Assembly: GCA_949287905.1 (NCBI GenBank)
Contig: CASEHX010000027.1
Coordinates: forward strand, 1 to 64,000
DNA from: an uncultured Olsenella sp.
GTDB lineage: Bacteria > Actinomycetota > Coriobacteriia > Coriobacteriales > Atopobiaceae
Direction: 5' to 3'
Length of the DNA: 64,000 nt
Shown here: positions 18,244 through 27,000 of the stretch, one piece after another
Layout: every line of letters starts with the position of its first letter
How positions within the stretch are numbered: position 1 is the first letter of the stretch
Translations under genes and position numbers: made by a program
The notes under the pieces: generated by a model
What the model saw: only the letters and a program-made list of their open reading frames with translations
What the model was told of the DNA's origin: nothing
Databases searched by the model: none

Positions 18244-19574
18244 TGCTGGTCCTCCCCCACAACGGGAATCGCGCCGGTCTCGCCCAGGGGGTCGGACGGC
18301 GCCGTGGAGGACGCCACCGGCGCGACCTCCCCCGTGCGCCGTATCGCCGCAGAGATCATCTGGTCGCACCAGAGCGCCGAGACGATCGTGGGCCAGACCA
18401 TGGCAAACGAGAGGTAGCGCGAGCTCGTGAGCCGCGCGAACTTCTCGGCCTCGTAGCGCCCCTTGACGAGAAACTTGAGGTACGCCGCCCGGTTGGGCCC
18501 CGTCACCAGCCTGCGCAGGGCGGTGAGGAGGATCCGGCGGCGCACGTCGGGAGAGATCCACGGGGCCGGGTAGGGCATGAGCGAGCTGAGCGTGATCGTG
18601 TGCAGGTCGCGCCGGGCGTTCATGGCGTCGAGCTTTCGGCTCTCGTAGAGCCAGCGGTGGACGTCGCGGACAAACAGCTCGGGAGTCTCCCCCGCCTCGG
18701 CAACGCCCTGGGCCTGGACGGACCACTGGTTGTCAAACCACACGTCGATGCCGTTGGCACGCAGGTCGAGCAGGTAGTCCAGGTCCTCGCCCCGGGCGAT
18801 GTAGGGGTCGAAGGGGACCTTCGACCATGCCGCAGCGCTCAGGGCGCAGCAGCCGCCGCAGAGGTGGCTGGAGCGCGAGATGCGCGAGGGGGCGGACAGG
18901 ACGCGATCCATCGCGCGGTTGAACTCGGCCGCCTTGGACCAGTGCTTCTCGCTCCACTCCGAGCTCGGCGGGGCAAAGGGGTCCCCGCCCGCGCTGAGGA
19001 AGAAGCCGCTCTTGGCATGCACCCGCAGGTTCTGCCGGGTGAGCGAGCCCAGGCCCCACACCGCCTTGGAGAGGAAGTCCGCGCCGTCTACCACCTCGTC
19101 GTCGGCGAGAAACACCACGACGTCGTGGCCCAGGACCGCCGCCACGGCAAGGCCCATGTTCCTGACGGCGCCGCAGCTGTGCAGGGAGACGGTCTCGCCG
19201 GCCACGTGGTGGGCCATCCTGCCCACCGCGTGCTCGACGTGGGCCGCCTCCTGGCTGCCGATGACGAGCGGGTTGAGGCCGGGGTGCGCGGCGCAGATCA
19301 GCTCGACCCGCGCGCGGGCGTCCTCCTCGCCCTGGGGATCGGACACCAGGAGCACCATGACGCGCAGGATGCCGTCCACGCCGTCCAGGGACGCGAGGCA
19401 GGCCTCGAGCGGGGGGTTGGGGTCGTCGAGGGACGTGACGCGGTCGTAGGCGGCGCGGTCATGGGCGGCGCGGTCACGGGCGCCGCGGCCGTCGGCGGAA
19501 CCGGCCCCGCCCTCGAGGCCCCAGAACGTCGGGATGATAACGACGGGATTCAAGGCTCCCCTAACGTTGGGCAC
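18240..19574 (-). CDS. GT-A fold glycosyltransferase (family 2-like)
   Basis: This protein has about 444 residues. The N-terminus NPVVIIPTFWG is the typical first strand of a nucleotide-sugar binding domain. VVVFLADDEVVDG carries the DxD-like metal site near the middle. RGEDLDYLLDLRANGIDVWF is the late acidic base motif, and HLCGGCCALSAAAW is a family-2 type acceptor loop. The start is uncertain: GTG 19574 overlaps the end of queT and is chosen; TTG 19553 is possible but lies too close to its AGGGGAG. A long alanine/arginine insertion follows the first strand (about residues 20-45). The product sugar is unknown. The co-transcribed two-component pair may control it. Confidence 0.82.
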   Translation of the reverse strand: MPNVRGALNPVVIIPTFWGLEGGAGSADGRGARDRAAHDRAAYDRVTSLDDPNPPLEACLASLDGVDGILRVMVLLVSDPQGEEDARARVELICAAHPGLNPLVIGSQEAAHVEHAVGRMAHHVAGETVSLHSCGAVRNMGLAVAAVLGHDVVVFLADDEVVDGADFLSKAVWGLGSLTRQNLRVHAKSGFFLSAGGDPFAPPSSEWSEKHWSKAAEFNRAMDRVLSAPSRISRSSHLCGGCCALSAAAWSKVPFDPYIARGEDLDYLLDLRANGIDVWFDNQWSVQAQGVAEAGETPELFVRDVHRWLYESRKLDAMNARRDLHTITLSSLMPYPAPWISPDVRRRILLTALRRLVTGPNRAAYLKFLVKGRYEAEKFARLTSSRYLSFAMVWPTIVSALWCDQMISAAIRRTGEVAPVASSTAPSDPLGETGAIPVVGEDQQ

Positions 19575-20202
19575 CGGCGCCGGGACGCTGGAGGTCGGCC
19601 TCGGCACCGAGCGACTTGGGCAGAGAGGTCCGCGAGAGCGCCCGGAACAGCGGGAGCCCCAGCACGTACATGACGACCGCCTCGCCGATGCCGGTTGCGA
19701 GCAGGCCAAACACGTACATGGCGGGATAGGCGCCATCGATGGCGATGTTGGTGAACGGAATGGTGTAGAAGCCAATGCCCTGCAGCATCAGCGGGAGGTA
19801 GGCGGGGACGATGAGGGCGTTGGCGATGACGGGCCCGAGGAGCGCGAGCTCGGGACGCCTGCGGTTCTTCCACGTGAACCAGGCGCCGAGGGCCGTGGCG
19901 AGGCTGCCGAAGACCACGTCGAGCATGCCGAGCATGCCCGTGCCGGAGAGGACGATGTTGGCGAGGTTGGCGATGACGCAGCCGAGCGCCAGTCCGGGGA
20001 CGGCGTCGGCCGTGAGCAGCGCGAGCACGCACGCGGCCTCGGAGATGCGGAACTGCACCGGTCCCCAGGCAAGGCTGCCGAGGAAGAGCAGGGTCACGAG
20101 GGTGAGGCCCGCATACAGCGCGGCGATCATGCCAACGTGGGCGACGCGCCGGGCGCCGGCCGTGGGGTCGATGGTGTGCTCGAGGCTGGCCTGGTTCTTC
20201 AT
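19561..20202 (-). CDS. queT: QueT-family queuosine-precursor transporter (ECF S-component)
   Basis: This membrane protein has 213 residues and about six hydrophobic segments. The motif QFRISEAACVLALL, then IANLANIVLSGTGMLGMLDVVFGSLATALGA and IANALIVPAYLPLML, are characteristic of the QueT/COG4708 family. These take up preQ0/preQ1-type precursors of queuosine using an energy-coupling module encoded elsewhere. ATG 20202 with AAGAGAGAAG upstream is preferred over the upstream in-frame ATG because the extension is hydrophilic and non-conserved. A leader of about 120 nt precedes it. No queuosine modification enzyme is nearby, although gluQ (at 35588) glutamylates queuosine in tRNA-Asp. Confidence 0.88.
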   Translation of the reverse strand: MKNQASLEHTIDPTAGARRVAHVGMIAALYAGLTLVTLLFLGSLAWGPVQFRISEAACVLALLTADAVPGLALGCVIANLANIVLSGTGMLGMLDVVFGSLATALGAWFTWKNRRRPELALLGPVIANALIVPAYLPLMLQGIGFYTIPFTNIAIDGAYPAMYVFGLLATGIGEAVVMYVLGLPLFRALSRTSLPKSLGAEADLQRPGAGAQR

Positions 20203-20334
20203 GCTTCTCTCTTTTCTGTCGGAGGGCTTTGCTGGATGCCCGCGCGGGCATGACGAGCCCACGACAAGCGGGATCCCGGTGGAAAGCACTCCAAAAGAAG
20301 CATCCCCGTGGGCGCGACAGAACAGATACTAGCA
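20203..20334 (-). promoter_or_regulatory. Structured leader and extended -10 of queT
   Basis: TGCTAGTAT (20326-20334, minus) is an extended -10. The following transcript of about 120 nt contains a perfect 16-bp palindrome, ATGCCCGCGCGGGCAT, shorter hairpins, and CTGTCG...CGACAG ends. QueT genes are often under preQ1 riboswitches; I cannot match a known preQ1 class here. Confidence 0.4.
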
Positions 20335-20378
20335 GAGTTGCAGCACGTCAGTCGCAGCGCCGGGGCCGTTACGGGACG

Positions 20379-20387
20379 TGCTAGTAT
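20379..20387 (+). promoter_or_regulatory. Extended -10 of the murT-gatD gene
   Basis: TGCTAGTAT is the same nonamer used in the opposite direction for queT, 45 bp away, so the two promoters are arranged as mirror images. No good -35 is visible. Confidence 0.4.
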
Positions 20388-20420
20388 TGCTGCAGCTTGC
20401 ACCCGCGCCAAAGGAGACCC

Positions 20421-22565
20421 ATGAACCCGCGTGTGACTCTCGCCCGCCTTGCCGGATCGCTTGCGCACTGGGGGACCGTCAACCTCGCGCACCGCGGGGG
20501 CGGCAACATCCCCGGAGCCGTTGCCCTGCGCGTTGACCCCAACGTCGTGGGCGAGCTCTCGGCCAGCCTTGAGCCGCGCATCGTGGTGACGGGAACCAAC
20601 GGCAAGACCACGACCACCGGCCTCATCGCGGACGCCCTTGCCTCGGGCGGCAGCACCGTGGTGTGCAACCGCGCCGGCAACAACATGGAGTCCGGCATCG
20701 CCGCCGCGCTCGTGCTGGCCGGTCCCGACCGCAAGGGCGAGAAGCGCATCGGCTGCTTCGAGTGCGACGAGCTCTACACCGTGCGCGTGCTCCCCGCGAT
20801 GCGGCCGCGCGCGCTCGTTCTTCTCAACCTCTTCCGCGACCAGCTCGACCGCTACGGCGAGATAGACCACACGCAGGACGTCATAGCAAGGGCGCTGCAG
20901 GGCTCGCCCGAGACCGCAATCATCTTTGACGCGGACGACCCCCTCTGCGCCGCTATCGCGGACCGCGTGGACAACCCGGGCGTGCCCTTTGGCATCGACG
21001 AGCCCACGGGCATCGAGGCGGACCGCATCTCGGACAGCCGCTTCTGCGCGCGCTGCAACGCGCCGCTTGACTACGAGTACGTCCACTACGGGCAGCTGGG
21101 CAAGTACCGCTGCCCCGAGTGCGGCTGGGCGCGCCCCGAGCTCGCGTTTGCCGCGGTGAACGTGCGCATGGGCGAGGAGGGCTTTGAGTTTGACGTCGAG
21201 GACCGCCGGGGCGGGATGGCGGTGCGCCAGCACGTGCGCACCCGCTGGAACGGCCTGCACATGGTCTACAACGTCACCGCCGCGTTTGCCGCGTTCGTGA
21301 TCGGCGGCGGCGAGGCGCGCGCCTTCCAGGAGGTGCTTGACGCCTACGAGCCGGCGAGCGGCCGCGGCAAGGTCTACGAGCTTGACGGCGGGCGCGCTGT
21401 TGCCTCCAACCTGGCCAAGAACCCCACGGGCTTTGACCGCATGATCTCTCAGATCAAGGCCGAGAAGGGCAGCGCCGTCGCCTTCTTCCTCAACGACAAC
21501 GACGCCGACGGCCACGACGTCTCCTGGATCTGGGACGTTGACTTCGAGCGCCTGCGCGACCTGGGCGTGCGCGTGCTGTGCGCCGGCGGAACGCGCCGCG
21601 AGGACATGGCGGTGCGCCTCAAGTACGCCGAGCTGGGCGCCGAGCCCGTGCTCATCCGCAACGTGGTTGACGCCCTGCGCTACGTGGCACCCGGCGAGAA
21701 GCTCCATGTTGTCGCCAACTACACGGCGTTTCCGCCCGTCGTGGCGGAGCTCGAGCGCCTTGTCGGCACCTGGCACTCCAGCGTGACCGACGACGCCCCG
21801 CGCGCCGCCGCACCCACTCCCGCGGCGGTGGCCCTCAGCCGGCCGCTGCGCATCGTGCACCTCTATCCCGACGCCCTCAACCTCTACGGGGACGGCGGCA
21901 ACATCGCGTCGCTCTCCAAGCGCTGCGCGTGGCGCGGCATCCCCGCACGCGTGGACGAGGTGATGATGGGCGAGAAACTCGACCTCTCGGACGCGGACAT
22001 CGTGCTTCTTGGCGGCGGGGCCGACCGCGACCAGCTGGCCGTTGCCCGCGAGCTCGGCGCGCAGCGCGAGAAGCTCGCGTCCTACGTTGCGAGCGGCGGC
22101 GTCCTTCTCGCCATCTGCGGCGGCTACCAGCTGCTCGGCCACTCCTACATGATGGGCGAGAAGCGCGTGGAGGGCCTGGGCATCCTGGACCTTGAGACCG
22201 TTGCCGGGGACACCCGCCTCATCGGCAACGTGGCCATTGACTCGCCGGTGTGCGCCACGCCGATCGTGGGCTTTGAGAACCACGCCGGTCGCACGCTCCT
22301 GGGTGCCGGCGAGAAGCCCCTGGGGCGCTCGCTCGTGGAGGGAACGGGCAACAACGGCGAGGACGGCGGCGAGGGCGTGCTGCACGACGGCGTGGTGGGC
22401 ACGTACCTGCACGGGCCGATCCTGCCCAAGAACCCCGGCGTCACGGACTGGCTGATCGCCCGTGCGCTGGCGCGCCGCGGCGAGGCAGTGGAGCTCGCAC
22501 CGCTCGACGACGAGCTGGAGACCGCCGCGCACGACGTTGCGATGGGAATCGCCACCCGCGGGTAG
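20421..22565 (+). CDS. Fused lipid II isoglutaminyl synthase (MurT-GatD in one chain)
   Basis: This cytosolic peptidoglycan enzyme has 714 residues and amidates the D-Glu of lipid II. Residues 1 to about 440 are MurT: the Mur-ligase P-loop GTNGKTTTT (Lys62), a zinc ribbon with Cys209, Cys212, Cys231 and Cys234, and a C-terminal Mur domain. A linker rich in Ala/Pro (about 445-465) joins a GatD class I glutamine amidotransferase, with the nucleophile Cys566 in AICGGYQLLG and His664 in TYLHGP. In Staphylococcus and Streptococcus these are two adjacent genes; here there is one uninterrupted frame. ATG 20421 follows AAGGAG. Amidation is needed for efficient cross-linking by the transpeptidases, including the PBP encoded at 45029. 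Confidence 0.93.
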   Translation: MNPRVTLARLAGSLAHWGTVNLAHRGGGNIPGAVALRVDPNVVGELSASLEPRIVVTGTNGKTTTTGLIADALASGGSTVVCNRAGNNMESGIAAALVLAGPDRKGEKRIGCFECDELYTVRVLPAMRPRALVLLNLFRDQLDRYGEIDHTQDVIARALQGSPETAIIFDADDPLCAAIADRVDNPGVPFGIDEPTGIEADRISDSRFCARCNAPLDYEYVHYGQLGKYRCPECGWARPELAFAAVNVRMGEEGFEFDVEDRRGGMAVRQHVRTRWNGLHMVYNVTAAFAAFVIGGGEARAFQEVLDAYEPASGRGKVYELDGGRAVASNLAKNPTGFDRMISQIKAEKGSAVAFFLNDNDADGHDVSWIWDVDFERLRDLGVRVLCAGGTRREDMAVRLKYAELGAEPVLIRNVVDALRYVAPGEKLHVVANYTAFPPVVAELERLVGTWHSSVTDDAPRAAAPTPAAVALSRPLRIVHLYPDALNLYGDGGNIASLSKRCAWRGIPARVDEVMMGEKLDLSDADIVLLGGGADRDQLAVARELGAQREKLASYVASGGVLLAICGGYQLLGHSYMMGEKRVEGLGILDLETVAGDTRLIGNVAIDSPVCATPIVGFENHAGRTLLGAGEKPLGRSLVEGTGNNGEDGGEGVLHDGVVGTYLHGPILPKNPGVTDWLIARALARRGEAVELAPLDDELETAAHDVAMGIATRG

Positions 22566-22867
22566 GGCCGCGTGCGGGTTGCGCCGCCCTGACGTGCCGC
22601 GGGGCGTTTGGCCGGTGCGGCGGGTTTGGTTGCTCTGGACGGGGCTGCGAGCGGGCGTTCTTCTCGCCAAGCGGGTCGCACGCGGGCGTTCTTCTCGCCG
22701 TATGGGCGGATATCAGAATTAACGCGCACAGATTGCAGTGCGCGTAAATTTGTCCTGCGGTTATACGAGATTTAAACAATCCGTGCGCGTTAATTTTGAT
22801 GTTTGTCGGAACACCCTGGCCGGACCCTGCCGCCCTAGCGGAACGCCCCGGCCGGACCCGCACGCCC
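22566..22867. repeat. Convergent intergenic region with two GTTCTTCTC copies and element C
   Basis: Two exact GTTCTTCTCGCC words (22657 and 22688) lie 31 bp apart. They are followed by an inverted-repeat element with arms AATTAACGCGCACAGATT (22717-22734) and its complement with one mismatch (22778-22795). The element core contains CCTGCGGTTATACG. No gene is present. Confidence 0.75.
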
Positions 22868-24025
22868 CTAGCGGGACGCCCCGCCCTTGGGACCGCCGAG
22901 CGCCCAGGCGGAGAACGCGGAGGCCAGCGGCACGGCCAGGATGACGGCGATGCTGCCCACCAGGCTCTGGAAGACCTCGAGCGTGAGGTAGTCCGAGTTG
23001 AGCAGCTGGAAGGTCTGCGTCCCGTACGTGAGCAGCGAGAGCAGCGTGGTTATCGCCCCACCCGCAAACGCCAGGATGAGCGTGGTGCACATGGTGCCCG
23101 TCATGTCCTGGCCCATCTCCATGCCCGCGCGGAAGAGCTCGCGCTGCGTGATGGAGGGGTGGACCTGGCGCATCTCAAAGAGCGCCGACGTGACGCCCAT
23201 GGTCATGTCAAGAACCGCGCCGAGCGAGGCGATAAGAACGCAGGTGAAGAGCACGTCCCCCACCTGAAAGTCCGCGCGCTGGCGCAGGAAGATGAGATCC
23301 TCGGCCGCCTCCATGTTGTAGCCCCCCACATGGAGGACGGCCGAGAAGATCGCGTAGAACAGCGCCGCCACGGCAACGCCGCCCAGGGTGGCGAGAATCG
23401 CGACGCGCGTCTTGGCGCTCCACCCGTTGAGCAGCGTCATCGAGCTCACCGTGATCGCCAGGACAACGCCGAGCGTAACGGGGATGACCGGATAGCCGTG
23501 ATAGAAGGCCGGGAGCATGAAGCACGCGATGAGGAAGATCGCAAACGCCAGGCCAACGAGGCTCCTCGCGCCCTTGAGCCTGCCCACCGCCACCATGAAG
23601 GCGGCAAAGACGACGAGAAGGGCGGCGAGGCCAAAGCCCCTGTTGTAGTTGTAGATGCTGAAGTACGGCTCGAGGCCTTCCTGCGACTCCAGGCGAACGA
23701 TGACACCGGTGCCCTCCTCGCAGAGGATGTTGTGGGTGTCGTTCACCTCGTTGTGGATCTCGACCTCCTGGCCGGCGAGCTCGCCGTCGTTGATGCGCAC
23801 GCGGAGCTCCTGGGAGCCCCAGAGCCTGCTTGAATCGTACGGGGTTGGCTCGAGGTCCTCGGATATGACCTCGGTCACCGTTCCGCTGGGATAGGTTATG
23901 CCGGTCGTGTCCAGCGAGGTGTAGTCGATGGGATGCTGCTGGCCCCATGCGAGCACGAGGGCAACGACCACGGCGATCGCGGCAAGAACGATGAGGTCCG
24001 ACGATTCAAGCAGGCGCTTCTTCAT
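22868..24025 (-). CDS. YibE/F family membrane protein
   Basis: This multi-pass membrane protein has 385 residues. It has an N-terminal helix, an extracytoplasmic beta domain (about 35-125), then about seven helices with the family hallmarks GARSLVGLAFAIFLI, LGAVLDMTMGVTSAL, GMEMGQDMTGTMCTTLILAFAGG and a late NSDYLTLE loop. ATG 24025 lies 5 bp after the triple phosphoesterase stop, so they are likely co-transcribed. The biochemical role of the family is not established; transport has been suggested. The pairing with a secreted phosphoesterase might point to phosphate-ester or lipid metabolism, but this is only context. Confidence 0.88.
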   Translation of the reverse strand: MKKRLLESSDLIVLAAIAVVVALVLAWGQQHPIDYTSLDTTGITYPSGTVTEVISEDLEPTPYDSSRLWGSQELRVRINDGELAGQEVEIHNEVNDTHNILCEEGTGVIVRLESQEGLEPYFSIYNYNRGFGLAALLVVFAAFMVAVGRLKGARSLVGLAFAIFLIACFMLPAFYHGYPVIPVTLGVVLAITVSSMTLLNGWSAKTRVAILATLGGVAVAALFYAIFSAVLHVGGYNMEAAEDLIFLRQRADFQVGDVLFTCVLIASLGAVLDMTMGVTSALFEMRQVHPSITQRELFRAGMEMGQDMTGTMCTTLILAFAGGAITTLLSLLTYGTQTFQLLNSDYLTLEVFQSLVGSIAVILAVPLASAFSAWALGGPKGGASR

Positions 24026-24030
24026 AGGGG

Positions 24031-27000
24031 CTAGTTACTTCCTCTTCTGGTGATGATGGCGGAGCGGAGGGCCACGACGGTCATGCCGGCCGCGGCGAGG
24101 GCCGCGATGGCAGCCGGGGTGACGGAGGCGTCACCGGTCTGGGCGAGCGGGCCGTTGCCAGCGGAGCCCTGGGAGCCGGTCTGGGTCTGGGAGCCCTGCT
24201 GCGGGTCGTTGGTGGTCTGGCCGCCGTTTCCGGAGCCGCCCTGCTGGTTGTTGTCGCCGGGCTTCTGGTCGTCGCCGGGCTTCTGGCCGCCCTGCTGGTC
24301 GTCGCCGGGCTTCTGGTCGTCGCCGCCGGGCTGGCCGCCCTGCTGGTCGTCAACGCGCTCGATGGTCACCTGGTCGAGGATGTCGTCCTCGGTCACCTGG
24401 GCGTCGTCGGTGTAGTAGGTGGTGAAGGTGATGGCGTCGTCGGTCACCGTGGCGATGGACATGTTCTGGCGCTGCGACTGGTCCTGAACCGCGGAGAACG
24501 TGTTCTGCGCGAGGTTCTGGATCTCGTAGTACTTGGAGCCAGAGGCCGAGTTGGCCGTGATGTAGAGCACCTGGCCGCTCTCGGGGTTGGTCAGGGTGTC
24601 CTGGACCTCGTCGGTGATGACCGGCTTGGTGCCCTCCATCAGGTACGTGCGGGTGTAGACGTGGTCGTGACCCATGAGGACGGCGTCGACGCCCAGGTCG
24701 GAGAAGACCACGGGGAGCTCGGAGCGGCGCTGGAGGATGTCGCTGTCTGCCGTGTGGCTGGCCACCGAGTACACGGAGTGGTGGAAGGTGACGATCTTCC
24801 AGTTGGCGTCCGGGTTCTGCGCGATGGCGTCCTCCATGAAGGCCTTGTGCTCGGAGGTGCTCATGTTGTTGGAGTTGAGCGACATGAACAGCACGCCGTT
24901 GTAGGTGAACCAGAAGTCGCCGGAACCGTCGCCCGCGTTGTCCGTGGCGCCAAGCTCGGAGACGTTGGGCATGTTGAAGTTGTAGGTGTAGTGCTGGTTG
25001 TCGTTGTACGTGTCGTGGTTGCCCACGTTGGTGGCCAGCGTGATGCCGTGGAGCGCCTCGGGCGCGAAGAAGCCCTCGTACTCCTCCTCGATGGTGTTCA
25101 CGTCACGCGTGTTGACCTGGTCGCCCAGGGAGATCATGAAGTCGGTCTCGGGGAAGGCCGCCGTCATGGTGTCGAGCGTGTTGGTCCAGCCCTCAACGTC
25201 GGAGGCGACGTCACCACTGGCGCCGATCTGCGGGTCGCCGGCGAACATGAACGAGAAGGACTCGCCGTCGCCGAGGTTGCCGGTGGAGAACTCATAGGTC
25301 TCGGACCAGGCACCATCGTTGCCCACACGGTAGAGGTAGTCGGTGTTGGCGGTGAGGTTGTCGACGGTGGCCTTGAAGGAGTTCCAGCCCTCGAGCTCGG
25401 AGCCGTCAACGTCGGCCGCCACGGACACGGCGCCCTCGGTCGGGAACGCGGAGCCGGCCGTCCAGCCCTCGGGCTTCTCGGCAACCTGGACCATGGCGTC
25501 CTTGGTGGTGGTGCCGAGCCAGTTGAAGTTGCGGGAGGTCTCGGTGGCGCCGATCTCCAGGGAGACGCGCTCGACCTGCGGCTGAGCGGGCTCGACGGGG
25601 TCGTCGGAGCGGACGATGCTCACCTTGTCGAGGACGTCGTCCTCGGTGACCTGGGCGTCGTCGGTGAAGTAGGTGGTGAAGGTGAGGGAGTCCTCGGTGA
25701 CATCAACAAGCGTCATGTTCTCGCGCTTGGACTGGTCCTGGACCGCCGCGAAGGTGTTCTGCGGGAGGTTCTGGAGGCTGTAGTACTTGGAGCCAGACGC
25801 GGAGTTGGCCGTGATGTAGAGGACCTGGCCGTCGGCGGGGTTGACGTGCTCGGACTGGACCTCATCGGTGATGAGCGGCGTGGTGCCGTCCATCAGGTAG
25901 GTGCGGGTGTAGACGTGGTCGTGGCCCATGAGGACGGCGTCGATGTCCAGCTCGGTGAAGACGGCGGGCAGCTCGTTGCGACGCTCGAGGATGTCGGTGT
26001 CGGCGGTGTGGCTGGCCGTGGAGTACACGGAGTGGTGGAAGGTGACGATCTTCCAGTTGGCGTCGGGGTTGGCCGCGATCGCGTCCTCGAGGAACGCCTT
26101 GTGCTCGGCGGTGCTCATGTTGTTGGAGTTGATGGACATGAACAGCACGCCGTTGTAGGTGAACCAGTAGTCGCCCGAGCCGTCGCCGGTGGCGTCGGTG
26201 ACGCCGTAGGTGCTCACGTTGGGCATATTGTAGTTGTGGGAGTAGTTCTGGTCGGACACGTAGGTCTCGTGGTTGCCCACGTTGACAGCCATGGTGATGC
26301 TGTGCAGAACCTCGGGGGCGTAGTAGCCCTCGTACTCCTCGTACTGGGTCTCACCGCTGTGACCAAGGTTGACCTGGTCGCCGAGGGAGATCAGGAAGTC
26401 GGTCTCGGGGAACGCGGCCTCCATGGTGTCGAGCGTGTTGATCCAGCCCTCGGTATCCTCGGGGATGTCACCGGCACCAATCTGAGGGTCGCCGGCGAAC
26501 ATGAAGCTGAAGGACTCGCCGTTGCCGATGTTGCCGGTCTGGAAGCCGTAGGCCTCGGACCAGACGCCATTGGTGCCCACGCGGTACACGTAGGAGGTGT
26601 TGGCGTCGAGGCCGTCAACGGTGGCCTTGAAGGAGCTGTAGCCCTCGACCTCGGAGCCGCCGACGCTCGCCTTCACGTTTGCAACGTAGTCGGGGTTCGC
26701 GGGGAAGGCGTCACCCTGCTGCCAGCCCTCGGGCATGACGGCAACCTGGACCGCGCCGTTCTCGCCGGCGTCGCTGATCCAGTTGAAGTTGCGGGAGGTC
26801 TCGGTGGCGCCGATCTGCAGCGAGACGCGGTCGACCTTGGGCTCGGCCTCGGGCTCGGGCGTGCGCTGGATGGTCACCTGGTCGAGGATGTCGGCGTCGG
26901 TCACCTGGGCGTCATCGGTGTAGTAGGTGGTGAAGGTGATGGAGTCCTCGGTCACCGTGGCGAGGGACATGTTCTGACGCTTGGACTGGTCCTCGACGGC

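Noticed and set aside
16888..18726. 612-residue version of the LytS-like kinase
   Set aside because: The first 161 residues overlap the glycosyltransferase in another frame; GTG 18243 has a ribosome site and a stop-start overlap.
20203..20334. Definite preQ1 riboswitch
   Set aside because: Context fits, but none of the preQ1 consensus sequences I know can be laid on the leader, so only a structured leader is listed.
20199..22670. Long minus-strand frame opposite the MurT-GatD gene
   Set aside because: It is the antisense shadow of a gene with all catalytic motifs.
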